Of a stretch of 64,000 nucleotides of DNA, positions 35,360 to 43,718 are shown piece by piece. Origin of the DNA: JAFAXD01 sp963833605 (GTDB lineage Bacteria; Pseudomonadota; Alphaproteobacteria; Rhizobiales; Xanthobacteraceae); contig CAWHYZ010000022.1 of assembly GCA_963833605.1 (NCBI GenBank), positions 248,001 through 312,000 of the forward strand, read 5' to 3'. Below the pieces are notes generated by a model. The model was given only the letters and a program-made list of their open reading frames with translations. It did not search any database and was not told the origin of the DNA. Within the stretch, counting starts at the first letter, position 1. Each line of letters opens with the position of its first letter. The position numbers were made by a program, and so were the translations under genes.

Positions 35360-36106
35360 CTAAGCCAGGTGCGACTTGTGCACGATGGCGGCCACTTTCT
35401 CGGGCGCCTCAACGTGCGGGTTGTGACCGCAGCCTTCGATAGCAAACGCCTGTGGGTCGTGCTCCCGCAACTCTTCGACACTAACCATGCGATCGTTGGC
35501 CCCGCAAAAAAGCCGCAACGGCACAGGGGTTGCGGCAATCATATCGACCACCGTTGGTCCGACGACGCGCGCGGTCGCATTGTCAAAGGCAAGCCGGTAA
35601 CGGCCATCTTCTTCAACGATACCGGCCGCAACCACCGGGTCGAAGAGCTCGACTTGCCCGAACAGGCCGGCAATCCGAACGAAGCGCTCAGCCGCTGCCT
35701 CCCGGGTATCGAACCAGCGCACCGGCGCCTCGGCGAGTACCCGGCTCCTCGCCAGATCGTCTGCCGACCAGTTGAGTTTGACGCCGAACGCGGTCACGCG
35801 GCTTACGGTTACGCCGCAAAATCCGCTCGCCAGCACAAGCGCGATTGCGCCGCCCATGGAATGGCCGGCAACGTGCACTTGTGCGTCCGGCTCCAACAGG
35901 TCCACGACATCCGCCGCATGATGCGCCAGGGAGTAGTGCGCCCCATGGGGCGAACGGCCGTGCCCGCGGAGATCGGGGACGATGATCCGTCCGGGCCAGG
36001 TGAGCGCGCGCAGGAGCGGTCCGAACACCGCGCCATTGGCACCGAGGCCGTGGAGCAGGATCAATGTCGGCTCGCCGGCCCCGATCGTCTCGGCAAAGAG
36101 CTTCAT
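35360..36106 (-). CDS. Alpha/beta hydrolase
   Basis: This 248-residue hydrolase has ILLHGLGANGAVF (oxyanion), VPDLRGHGRS, nucleophile elbow GHSMGG (Ser about 98), an acidic strand around CGANDRM and the catalytic His in CGHNPHVEAPE. It has no signal peptide. The layout resembles carboxylesterases, C-C hydrolases of aromatic meta-cleavage, and 3-oxoadipate enol-lactonases; I cannot separate these. It is divergent from the MetE-like gene at 36200. Confidence 0.88.
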   Translation of the reverse strand: MKLFAETIGAGEPTLILLHGLGANGAVFGPLLRALTWPGRIIVPDLRGHGRSPHGAHYSLAHHAADVVDLLEPDAQVHVAGHSMGGAIALVLASGFCGVTVSRVTAFGVKLNWSADDLARSRVLAEAPVRWFDTREAAAERFVRIAGLFGQVELFDPVVAAGIVEEDGRYRLAFDNATARVVGPTVVDMIAATPVPLRLFCGANDRMVSVEELREHDPQAFAIEGCGHNPHVEAPEKVAAIVHKSHLA

Positions 36107-36199
36107 GTGCGCTCCTCAAAAGCCCCGATGAAACGGCGCGCAGCTTGACACGATCACGCTCGCCGCCACAATCGCGCGCAAAATTTTCTGCGGGGAGAC

Positions 36200-37327
36200 A
36201 TGACACATCGCGCCACACCTCCGTTCCGCGCCGATCACGTCGGCAGCCTGCTGCGCCCACGCGCGCTGCTCGACGCGCGCGTGCAGCGAGCCCGCAACGA
36301 AATCTCCGAAGACGAGCTGCGAAGACGCGAAGACGCCGCGATTCGTGAGGTTGTGAAGATGCAGCGCGACGTGGGCCTCGAGGTCGCGACCGACGGGGAA
36401 TTCCGGCGCGAAATGTGGCACATGGATTTCATGGCGCGCTTCATCAACGTCGATGTGGTGCCGGGAAAGATCAAAGTTCGATTTCGATCACCCGACGGCG
36501 AAACCGAGGTGGAACCGCCGGGCGCCGTCGTCACCGGCAAGCTCGGGTGGCCGGAGGGCGGCATCTTTGTCGAGCATTTCAAGTTCCTCAAATCGGTCGT
36601 GCAACCCGGCATCGCGCCCAAGATCACCATCCCGTCGCCGAGCACCATGCATTTTCGCGGCGGCCGGACTGCCGTCGACCGCGAGACTTATCCGGAGATG
36701 GGTGATTTCTATACCGATCTCGCGCGTGTCTACGGTGAGGAGGTGCGTGCGTTCGCCGACGCGGGCTGCCGCTATCTGCAGATCGACGAGGTGAACTTCG
36801 CCTTCCTGTGCGACCCGCGACTGCGCGAGGAGGTACGTGCCTCGATCGGCGAGGATCCCGATACCCTACCGCATACCTACGCCAAGCTGATCAACCAATC
36901 GATCAGTGCAAGGCCGAAGGACATGGTGGTGTGTCTGCATCTTTGCCGCGGCAATGCCCAGAGCAGCTGGCTCGCCCAGGGCGGCTATGATCCGGTGGCC
37001 GAGGTCCTGTTCAATGAGGTTGCGGTCGACGGCTATTTCCTCGAATACGACACAGAGCGGGCGGGATCGTTCGAACCGTTGCGGTTCGTGCCTAAGGGCA
37101 AGATCGTCGTGCTTGGTCTGGTCACCACCAAAGTCGGCACGCCGGAAAGCAAAGACGCGCTCAAACGCCGGATCGAGGAGGCGTCGCGCTATTGCGCGCT
37201 CGATCAGCTGGCGCTCAGCCCGCAATGCGGCTTTGCAAGCGCGGCGCCCGGCAACAAGATCTCGTTCGATGATGAAGTCCGCAAGCTTCGGCTTGTGGTC
37301 GAGACCGCGCGCGATGTATGGGGCTGA
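36200..37327 (+). CDS. Cobalamin-independent methionine synthase-like protein (MetE C-domain family)
   Basis: This 375-residue barrel protein is related to the C-terminal catalytic half of MetE and to YxjG/YxjH. It opens PFRADHVGSLLRP. Zinc-site motifs are CLHLCRGN (His-x-Cys) near residue 242, a Glu in YFLEYD near 282 and Cys in SPQCGF near 345. There is no MetE N-terminal half, so folate binding is doubtful. Relatives move methyl or alkyl groups to thiols. A second family member lies at 56700. The partner substrate is unknown. Confidence 0.85.
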   Translation: MTHRATPPFRADHVGSLLRPRALLDARVQRARNEISEDELRRREDAAIREVVKMQRDVGLEVATDGEFRREMWHMDFMARFINVDVVPGKIKVRFRSPDGETEVEPPGAVVTGKLGWPEGGIFVEHFKFLKSVVQPGIAPKITIPSPSTMHFRGGRTAVDRETYPEMGDFYTDLARVYGEEVRAFADAGCRYLQIDEVNFAFLCDPRLREEVRASIGEDPDTLPHTYAKLINQSISARPKDMVVCLHLCRGNAQSSWLAQGGYDPVAEVLFNEVAVDGYFLEYDTERAGSFEPLRFVPKGKIVVLGLVTTKVGTPESKDALKRRIEEASRYCALDQLALSPQCGFASAAPGNKISFDDEVRKLRLVVETARDVWG

Positions 37328-37558
37328 CGCCCTGGCGGTGCTCGCAGGCGCGCCGACGGAATCGCGAAGCGCTGGCACCGCGGGGGTTGCAACGGCACGT
37401 CGCATGTGCGTCTCTGCGGCGAGTGCGCAGGCAAACACCCGACGGTCCGAGAGTGAGCCGCTCGATGCCCCGGTGGTCTTGGTGGAACCATTCGAACGAT
37501 CTGCAACTTTAGCATACTGGTGCTCGGGGGCGCAGGGTGCCCCAACTTGTTCGCAAGC

Positions 37559-37583
37559 GGAACGCTCCCTGACGGATCAAGTC
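37559..37583 (+). promoter_or_regulatory. Possible EcfG-type promoter of the HWE kinase gene
   Basis: GGAAC at 37559-37563 is followed after exactly 17 bases by GTC at 37581-37583. The EcfG consensus is GGAAC-N16/17-GTT, so the -10 has one mismatch. It ends 15 bases before the GTG start, which would give a very short leader. It is weaker than the two sites at 40078-40133. Confidence 0.3.
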
Positions 37584-37598
37584 GGAAGCGGGTAAGGC

Positions 37599-39227
37599 GT
37601 GTTGCGGTTCTGGATACCGATCTCCTTCGTGGCTGCGGTCGGCATCATCGTGTCGGCCGCGGTCGGAATTCGTTTCTACCGCCAGGAAATCGCGACCGAG
37701 CAGAGCCTGCTTGATCGCAGCGTGGATGCCTACACGGGGCTCATTCAGGAGCGGCTCAACGAGCGCGAAGTACTCGCCCGCATGGCGGCGGCGATGTTCA
37801 CCGCGCCGGCCGCCATCGGCCGTGATCCGCTGGCGGCGTTGCGCGTCCCGTTTCATTCGTTGAAGGCCGATCTCGTGGCGGTCGGATGGATTCCGCGGGT
37901 CGACGCCGCTCAGGTCGAGGAAGCCCTGCAGGCGCTGGCCGCCAACGGGATGAACCCGCCGCGCTTTGTCGGCCCGAAACTGCAACCGCTCGATCCGCAT
38001 TCGATCACTGGTCCGATATATCCGGTGATCGATATCGAGCCGCGTACCCCCGCCAATTTGCAGGTGCTCGGACTCAACGTCGCGGCCGTTCCGCAGTTAA
38101 AGGCGGCGATCGAGGGCGCATCCGAGGGCGGGGCACCGTTTGCGACCGATCCACGCCGGCTGCAGCAAATGCCGGAGCATCTTGGCGTCCTACTGTTCGC
38201 GCCGGTCTTCCGAACCGGCGAGCAAAGACCGGCCGGTTTCGTCAGCTTCGCCTACCGGCTCGATCAGTTGCTGGCGTACACCGGCGATGCCTATCCGTTC
38301 GTGATCACCTTCGCCGACCCGGACAGCGCCGATGGGCGCCCATTGTTCAGCGTTGTGGCGGACGGCACCCAGCGGACGAACACGATCAGCAATCCGGCGA
38401 ATGATCCGAACGTGCACACGCGACGGCTGCAGTTCGGGACGCGACAATGGACCGTTTACTACCAGCCGACCCACGATCCGGGATATCGGGCGATGCTGCT
38501 TGCCGCCAATGCGGCGGCGATTGGACTCGCGCTCACCAGTATCATCGTCGGCTTGTTTGGCTACGTGGTGCACAACAACTTGCGGCTCAGCAGGGAGATT
38601 AAATCACGCATTGCGGTCGAGCAGCGGTTGAACACCGTCATTCGCGAGCTCAACCATCGCGTCAAGAACATGTTGGCCGTCATCCAATCGATCGTCGTGC
38701 GCAGCCTGCGTTCGGGAACGATCGTCGACGAGGCGCGCGATCTCATCGCAGGGCGTCTGCATGCAATGTCGCACGCGATTTCGCTGCTGACGGAAACCGA
38801 ATGGCAGGGCATTAGTCTGCGCGATCTGTTTTGCGCGCCAATTCTGCCATCGATGGCACATATCAGTGTTGATGGGCCGGAAATCCTGATTGGCGCGCGC
38901 GCCGCGCAGGCATTGTCATTGTTGCTGTTCGAGCTCGCATCCAATGCCGGAAAATTCGGTGCGCTATCGACACCGCAGGGGGCGGTCAAGGTGCGATGGT
39001 CGGTCGATGGCGCCGGCAAGGACGCCATGTTTCGCTTGTGCTGGGAAGAGATCGGTGGAAAGCCGCCGGCGGATCCACACTATTCCGGATTCGGGCACAT
39101 CGTTCTCGACCGTGTGGCGCCGGACGCCATTCGCGGGGCAGCCAAGCGGTTCCATGGTCCCACCGGCTTCGTGTATGAGCTCGAAGCGCCCCTGTGGGGG
39201 CTGGGCGACAAGGGCCGCGCCGATTGA
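37599..39227 (+). CDS. HWE-family sensor histidine kinase with CHASE domain
   Basis: The 542-residue kinase has an N-terminal membrane helix (residues 5-24), a periplasmic CHASE-type sensor (about 40-290), a second helix (about 300-322) and a cytoplasmic HWE kinase core. The phosphoacceptor is His353 in ELNHRVKNMLAVIQSI, and the WEE in LCWEEIGG provides the WxE that names the family. HWE kinases are the usual inputs to PhyR in alphaproteobacteria, and this gene is convergent with ecfG in a stress locus, so it is probably the cognate PhyR kinase. The start is GTG at 37599. Confidence 0.9.
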   Translation: MLRFWIPISFVAAVGIIVSAAVGIRFYRQEIATEQSLLDRSVDAYTGLIQERLNEREVLARMAAAMFTAPAAIGRDPLAALRVPFHSLKADLVAVGWIPRVDAAQVEEALQALAANGMNPPRFVGPKLQPLDPHSITGPIYPVIDIEPRTPANLQVLGLNVAAVPQLKAAIEGASEGGAPFATDPRRLQQMPEHLGVLLFAPVFRTGEQRPAGFVSFAYRLDQLLAYTGDAYPFVITFADPDSADGRPLFSVVADGTQRTNTISNPANDPNVHTRRLQFGTRQWTVYYQPTHDPGYRAMLLAANAAAIGLALTSIIVGLFGYVVHNNLRLSREIKSRIAVEQRLNTVIRELNHRVKNMLAVIQSIVVRSLRSGTIVDEARDLIAGRLHAMSHAISLLTETEWQGISLRDLFCAPILPSMAHISVDGPEILIGARAAQALSLLLFELASNAGKFGALSTPQGAVKVRWSVDGAGKDAMFRLCWEEIGGKPPADPHYSGFGHIVLDRVAPDAIRGAAKRFHGPTGFVYELEAPLWGLGDKGRAD

Positions 39228-39246
39228 TGACAAAAATCGAACGGGA

Positions 39247-39816
39247 TCAGCGCCCGGTGCCGGCAATGACGGCGCGGCTCGCCTGGTCGGGGCCGAAATC
39301 GTCGATCCCTTCGATCGAGAGCAATTCGGCGAGCTTGACGCGTGCGCGGTTGACGCGGCTTTTGACCGTTCCGACGGCGCAACCGCAAATCTCCGCGGTC
39401 TCCTCATAAGAGAAGCCGGACGCGCCCACCAGGATCAACGCTTCGCGCTGATCGGCCGGCAGTTGTGCGAGCGCCTGCTGAAATTCCTCGAACTCGATGC
39501 GGCTGTTCTGCTCGGGATGGGTCTTCAAGGTTTCGGCAAAGCGACCGTCGCTGTCTTCGACCTCGCGCCGTCGCTTGCGATATTCGGACCGGAACAGGTT
39601 GCGCAGAATCGTGAACAGCCACGCTGGCAGGTTGGTCCCGGGCTCGAACGAGTCGATGTTGGCGAATGCGCGCAACAGCGTCTCCTGCACGAGATCATCG
39701 GCCCGGTCTACATTGCCGGACAGTGAGATCGCGAACGCGCGCAGGCTCGGCAAGGTGGCGAGAATACCGTCGCGCACCGAGCGATCGCTGTCCTTGCTGG
39801 TTCGGCTGTTGACCAT
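39247..39816 (-). CDS. ecfG: EcfG-family general stress sigma factor
   Basis: This ECF sigma factor (189 residues) directs the general stress regulon. Sigma2 is at about residues 25-90 (DDLVQETLLRAFANIDSF and LPAWLFTILRNLFRSEYRKRR), and sigma4 at 115-165 (LAQLPADQREALILVGASGFSYEETAEI, VGTVKSRVNRAR). NepR should bind both domains. Its ATG directly follows the nepR stop codon, so the two are co-translated. The gene is transcribed from an EcfG-type promoter upstream of nepR, giving autoregulation. Confidence 0.93.
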   Translation of the reverse strand: MVNSRTSKDSDRSVRDGILATLPSLRAFAISLSGNVDRADDLVQETLLRAFANIDSFEPGTNLPAWLFTILRNLFRSEYRKRRREVEDSDGRFAETLKTHPEQNSRIEFEEFQQALAQLPADQREALILVGASGFSYEETAEICGCAVGTVKSRVNRARVKLAELLSIEGIDDFGPDQASRAVIAGTGR

Positions 39817-40026
39817 TCAGCGCTTGTCCCCATTGTCCCGATGGTCGAGCTTTTTCAACAACTCGGTGAAACGATCTGGAACGCCCTGCGCGACCACGTC
39901 GTTGTACATCGCGCGCAGCTGCTGCCCGATGCGGTCCTGAATCTGGCGACTGAGCACCGCATGCTTGGGGATCGCGTCTGGCGTTTGCATTTTCGATCCG
40001 GACTTAACCGGCTTGCGCTCGTTCAT
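39817..40026 (-). CDS. nepR: Anti-sigma factor NepR
   Basis: This 69-residue anti-sigma factor holds EcfG inactive until phosphorylated PhyR takes it. The family core is visible: IQDRIGQQLRAMYNDVVAQGVPDRFTELL, two helices joined by a short linker, with unstructured ends. The stop codon abuts the ecfG start without a gap. A GGGGG site lies about 8 bases before the ATG. Confidence 0.93.
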   Translation of the reverse strand: MNERKPVKSGSKMQTPDAIPKHAVLSRQIQDRIGQQLRAMYNDVVAQGVPDRFTELLKKLDHRDNGDKR

Positions 40027-40077
40027 GTCACAACCCCCTGCCCGGACGGCACGGCCATGCTGGCTCTGTAGCTCAAG

Positions 40078-40102
40078 AACCCGCAGCGCGGCGAAGAGTT
40101 CC
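40078..40102 (-). promoter_or_regulatory. EcfG-type promoter for nepR-ecfG
   Basis: On the minus strand GGAAC (40102-40098), a 17-base spacer and GTT (40080-40078) match the EcfG consensus exactly. It lies 52 bases upstream of the nepR ATG. Presence of the consensus in front of the sigma-factor operon indicates positive autoregulation, as known for this system in other alphaproteobacteria. Confidence 0.85.
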
Positions 40103-40108
40103 GCAACG

Positions 40109-40133
40109 GGAACTCATCTTAGCGTCCGGCGTT
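40109..40133 (+). promoter_or_regulatory. EcfG-type promoter for phyR
   Basis: GGAAC (40109-40113), a 17-base spacer and GTT (40131-40133) match the EcfG consensus. It drives phyR, whose ATG is at 40172. Its -35 element and that of the nepR promoter lie back to back in GTTCCGCAACGGGAAC (40098-40113), only 6 bases apart. Confidence 0.82.
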
Positions 40134-40171
40134 AAAGGTGTTACCGTGGCCAACAGCGAGGGGGAATTTTG

Positions 40172-40978
40172 ATGGCGTCCAGATCGGAGACGGTAGGAAA
40201 ATACCTCCCATTCCTTCGACGTTATGCGCGCGCGCTCACCGGCACGCAGGCATCAGGTGATGCCTATGTGGCCGCAACCTTGGAGGCGCTGGTCGAGGAT
40301 GGCGCAGTGCTGGAGGTCGGACGCAATCCGCGCGTCGCCCTATTCAAACTGTTCACCAAGATCTGGAAGTCGGTCGCCCTCAATGCGTCAACCGAAAATC
40401 TGGATAGTGCGCGCGCGCCCGAGCAGCGCCTCGCAAATCTGACGCCATTGCCGCGGCAAGCGTTCCTACTGATGGCCCTGGAGGGCTTTTCCGAAGAAGA
40501 CGCCGCGGACATTTTGGATTGCGATGTCGCCACGTTGCGCCGATTGGTCGACGAATCCGGCCGCGAGCTCGCGGCCGAGATCGCAACCAACGTCTTGATC
40601 ATCGAAGACGAGACCTTCATCGCGATCGATCTGGAAACGCTGGTGGAAAGCCTCGGTCACCGGGTGACGGGTGTCGCACGCACCCATGCGGAAGCAGTCA
40701 AGCTGGCGAAGGCGAAGCAACCCGGCCTGATCCTGGCAGATATTCAGCTCGCGGATGGCAGCTCGGGTCTCGATGCAGTCAACGAACTCCTGCGTACGTT
40801 CGAGGTGCCGGTCATCTTTATTACGGCCTATCCGGAGCGCTTCCTGACCGGGGAACGGCCCGAGCCGGCGTTCCTGATCTCGAAGCCGTTTCAGCCCGCC
40901 ATGGTGTCGGCCATCGCGAGCCAGGCGTTGTTCTTCGAGCGTAACGCAAAGCAACGCGCGCGACGCATACCTGCATAG
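40172..40978 (+). CDS. phyR: General stress response regulator PhyR
   Basis: This 268-residue protein has a sigma-like N-terminal domain (about 1-130) and a receiver domain. The receiver phosphoacceptor is Asp190 in LILADIQL; the acidic pocket is IIEDE (about 143-147), and the conserved FITAYPE and ISKPF carry the Thr/Tyr and Lys238 region. Phosphorylation exposes the sigma-like domain, which sequesters NepR and frees EcfG. I start at ATG 40172, preceded by GAGGGGGAA. It is divergent from nepR-ecfG. Confidence 0.94.
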   Translation: MASRSETVGKYLPFLRRYARALTGTQASGDAYVAATLEALVEDGAVLEVGRNPRVALFKLFTKIWKSVALNASTENLDSARAPEQRLANLTPLPRQAFLLMALEGFSEEDAADILDCDVATLRRLVDESGRELAAEIATNVLIIEDETFIAIDLETLVESLGHRVTGVARTHAEAVKLAKAKQPGLILADIQLADGSSGLDAVNELLRTFEVPVIFITAYPERFLTGERPEPAFLISKPFQPAMVSAIASQALFFERNAKQRARRIPA

Positions 40979-41162
40979 GCGATTACGAAGAGCGGTAGCC
41001 GACTGCCGGACGGTAATTGCGCACGGGCGGCGTCGATATCCCGTCAATACGGATTTAGGGTCCCCTGGCACAAGCCGGGTGGAACTGAGTTTCCTTGCTG
41101 ACGATCAGATTGGGAAGTTGTTTTGTCGAGCGCGCCCCGAAGAAAATATTTGGGTGGTGAGC

Positions 41163-41199
41163 AAAAAATTGGGCGTAGCCGATAATCGACTACGCCCAA
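41163..41199 (-). terminator. Intrinsic terminator on the minus strand downstream of phyR
   Basis: The perfect 10-bp inverted repeat TTGGGCGTAG (41169-41178) and CTACGCCCAA (41190-41199) has an 11-base loop and is followed on the minus strand by TTTTTT (41168-41163). There is no minus-strand protein gene above it, so it probably ends a noncoding transcript. Confidence 0.75.
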
Positions 41200-41256
41200 G
41201 AGGGTGGCCGGCCAAGCACGGGGGGCTTGGGGGGATGGGAATGGCCGGTCGCCATG
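41163..41256 (-). ncRNA. Candidate general-stress small RNA with C-rich loop
   Basis: Read on the minus strand, a 7-bp stem (TGGCCGG at 41242-41248 with 41208-41214) encloses a 27-base loop holding CCCATCCCCCC and GCCCCCC. It is followed by an intrinsic terminator, TTGGGCGTAG/CTACGCCCAA with TTTTTT. Upstream, GGAAC (41283-41279) and, 17 bases on, ATT (41261-41259) form a near match to an EcfG promoter with one -10 mismatch. Start and end would give an RNA of about 90 bases. C-rich loops of this kind bind purine-rich leaders, as in the Caulobacter stress RNA GsrN. Only a 21-codon frame fits inside, so a leader peptide is possible but less likely. Confidence 0.5.
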
Positions 41257-41552
41257 ATAATGCACCCCGCCAGGGTTGGTTCCGACGGTCTGCAATTTTT
41301 TTGCGACCTTTCTCACGGGAGGAGCGCAATCACGTAGCCGAAGGCGCGCGACCGGGCTTGCAGGAATGCGACGCTCTCCAAGCGGGTCCCGCCATGACTG
41401 TTTCGGTATCACGCCCGCGTGATGATGAAGCGCCGCCGCGGGCGGGACAAGGTGATTCGGAAGGTCACAAGAGTTGCCGCGCGAGGCGAGCCGCGTGGTT
41501 CGCGGGCGGCGACGTTGTCAGTGGCGTCCATGCGATGCTAGGCTTTTGTCGC

Positions 41553-41921
41553 ATGCCGAAAATCCTCGTTGTCGAAGACAATTCGCTGGTGCGAGCGTTG
41601 GCCGTCGATTTCTTGTCGGAGCTTGGGCTGGCGGCCGAGGAAGCGGGTTCGGCGGCAGAAGCTCTCAACAAGATCGCCGATCCCGACATCAACGCGCTCG
41701 TCATCGATGTAGGTCTGCCCGACCAAGACGGGGACGAGGTTGCGGTCGGCTTGCGGCAATCGCATCCGCATCTCCCCATCATCATTGCCAGCGGTCGTGG
41801 CGACGGCGAATTGATACAGAAATTTTCTGCCGATGCGCGGGTCCGGATCGTCGGCAAACCCTACACGCTGGACAGTCTCGAAAAGGCGCTCCAGGAGATC
41901 GGGATAGCGCCGACACGCTGA
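41553..41921 (+). CDS. Single-domain response regulator
   Basis: This 122-residue CheY-like receiver has the acidic pair in VVEDNSL (residues 7-9), phosphoacceptor Asp52 in VIDVGLPDQDG, Ser80 in IIIASG and Lys102 in VGKPYT. There is no output domain. The frame runs from 41079, but residues before MPKILVVED have no receiver similarity. Single-domain receivers near stress loci can modulate HWE kinases or drain phosphate from PhyR; this is inference from position. Confidence 0.85.
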   Translation: MPKILVVEDNSLVRALAVDFLSELGLAAEEAGSAAEALNKIADPDINALVIDVGLPDQDGDEVAVGLRQSHPHLPIIIASGRGDGELIQKFSADARVRIVGKPYTLDSLEKALQEIGIAPTR

Positions 41922-42033
41922 TCGACCCGCAGCCGTCCGGTCATGACCGAGCTTTATCCGCAGGATGCCGATCTTTCATGCGGCGCCGCCGGGCGCTGGG
42001 GTAAATCTCAAACCCCTGCAGGGAGAACGAGCT

Positions 42034-43602
42034 GTGCCGGGTCGTGCACCCTATGACGTGGTGATCGTCGGCTACGGTCCGACCGGAATGCTCGCCGCGT
42101 TGCTGCTCGGGCGCGCCGGTCATCGCGTCGCGGTGCTCGAACGCTACACCACGCTCTACAACCTACCGCGCGTCGGCATCGTGCACGATGATGTGCTGCG
42201 CATGTTTCAGGAGGTTGCCATCGCGGAGGCGATCCGGCCTGCGACCTTCTTTCTCCCAATTTATGAACTCGCCAACGACGGCCGGATCCTGCTGTCCAAC
42301 AAAGTTGCGCCGCGCGCGACGCACGGCTGGCCGGAAATGATCTCGATCTACCAGCCGGCGTTCGAAGCCGAGCTCGATCGCGTCGTCAGGACGCTGCCGA
42401 GCGTCGACGTGATGCCGGGCCACACGGCGGTCGAGCTCGTCCAGGATGCCGATCGGGTCGTGGTGACCACGCAGGATCAAACCGGAGCGCGGCGTCGGAT
42501 CGAGGGCTCCTGGCTGATTGGTGCCGATGGCGGCAACAGCTTTGTGCGGGAATCCCTGGGCGTGCCTTACGAAGATCTCGGCTTTGTCCAGGATTGGCTT
42601 GTGATCGACGCGCGCGCCAAACGCCCACCGCGTCCCGATCTGCCGCTGCTGCGCCAGTTCTGCGAACCCAAACAGCCGGGTATGACCATGCAGATGGGGC
42701 CGCATCATCGCCGCTGGTCGTTCATGATCTTTCCGGGCGAATCGGCCGAGACCGCGATCAAGCACGAAAACGTCTGGCGTAGGCTCGATCGGCCGGAAGG
42801 CGCAACACCGGACGAGTTCGAGCTCATCCGGGTCGCGTCCTACAAGTTCCAGTCGCTGGTCGCTCGGCAATGGCGCGTCGGTCGCGTGTTTCTTGCCGGC
42901 GACGCCGCTCATCAAATGCCGCCGTTTCTGGCCCAGGGCCTCTGTTCCGGTTTCCGCGATGCCCACAATCTGGCCTGGAAGCTCGACCTCGTCGTGCGCG
43001 GCATTGCGTCGCCGGGGTTCCTCGACACCTACGCGGCTGAGCGCGCGCCCAATGCGCGCGCCACCGTGGTCGAGAGCATGCGCGTCGGTCAGAACGTCAA
43101 TGAACGCGATCCGGAAAAGGTCAGGAAGCGCGACGAGCAATTGCTCGCGCTGCAGGCCGCGCAGCAGGCATCGCAGGGTGAAAAGAAACTGATCGCATTT
43201 CGGGTGCCGGGCTTCGACGCCGGCTTCATTTCCCGTGACGGCTGCGCGGCCGGGGATGCATTTCCGCAGGGCAAGGTACGCATGGACGGCCGCGAAGGTC
43301 CGTTCGACGATGTGGTCGGTCACGGCTTCATCATGCTGGCGCGCGGCGATGTGGCCGCGGCGCTGTCACGCGACGATCACGCATTCTGGACCGGGATCGG
43401 GGGTAGGATCGTGCGCGTCGGCGAAGCGACCGCGGTTGGTGGTCTGACCGATACCGAGGCGCAATATACGCGGCTGATGGATGAGCACGAGTGCGACGTG
43501 CTGATCAAGCGGCCCGACTACTACATGTTCGGGGCGTGTTCGTTTGCACAACTGCCGTCCGCGATGGCAGACATGCGTGCCCAGTTGCGTGTGCGCGATT
43601 AA
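42034..43602 (+). CDS. FAD-dependent monooxygenase (MhpA-like)
   Basis: This class A flavin hydroxylase has the Rossmann motif VVIVGYGPTGMLAALLLG, the DG motif GSWLIGADGGNSFVRESLG near residue 165 and the GD motif VFLAGDAAHQMPPFLAQGLCSGFRDA-like stretch near 290. It resembles 3-(3-hydroxyphenyl)propionate hydroxylase. I prefer the GTG at 42034 (522 residues), which follows GCAGGGAGAACG, over the ATG at 41965, whose extra residues lie outside the fold. It is followed by an alpha/beta hydrolase gene on the same strand, a pairing that fits an aromatic catabolic step. Confidence 0.88.
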   Translation: MPGRAPYDVVIVGYGPTGMLAALLLGRAGHRVAVLERYTTLYNLPRVGIVHDDVLRMFQEVAIAEAIRPATFFLPIYELANDGRILLSNKVAPRATHGWPEMISIYQPAFEAELDRVVRTLPSVDVMPGHTAVELVQDADRVVVTTQDQTGARRRIEGSWLIGADGGNSFVRESLGVPYEDLGFVQDWLVIDARAKRPPRPDLPLLRQFCEPKQPGMTMQMGPHHRRWSFMIFPGESAETAIKHENVWRRLDRPEGATPDEFELIRVASYKFQSLVARQWRVGRVFLAGDAAHQMPPFLAQGLCSGFRDAHNLAWKLDLVVRGIASPGFLDTYAAERAPNARATVVESMRVGQNVNERDPEKVRKRDEQLLALQAAQQASQGEKKLIAFRVPGFDAGFISRDGCAAGDAFPQGKVRMDGREGPFDDVVGHGFIMLARGDVAAALSRDDHAFWTGIGGRIVRVGEATAVGGLTDTEAQYTRLMDEHECDVLIKRPDYYMFGACSFAQLPSAMADMRAQLRVRD

Positions 43603-43718
43603 AAGCGCAACGGGCGCGCCCCGACTTCGGTCTTGGCCTTGCGGTTGCGGCGCTCCATAATCCACCCCAACGCAGGCTGGCAACAAGCTCGGTCGGCGGA
43701 ACAAGGGGGACACGCATC

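Larger units (their letters stand above)
40979..41552. other. 574-bp interval without a protein gene; contains a small-RNA candidate
   Basis: No coding sequence here is convincing. The plus-strand frame that runs into the response regulator has no family similarity and no suitable start. The interval has the structured minus-strand element at 41163-41283 described separately. The remainder shows only G-rich tracts and no promoter that I can defend. Confidence 0.55.

Noticed and set aside
41044..41412. A 122-codon minus-strand frame downstream of phyR
   Set aside because: It reads through a perfect intrinsic terminator hairpin and the C-rich hairpin, which are better explained as RNA structure.
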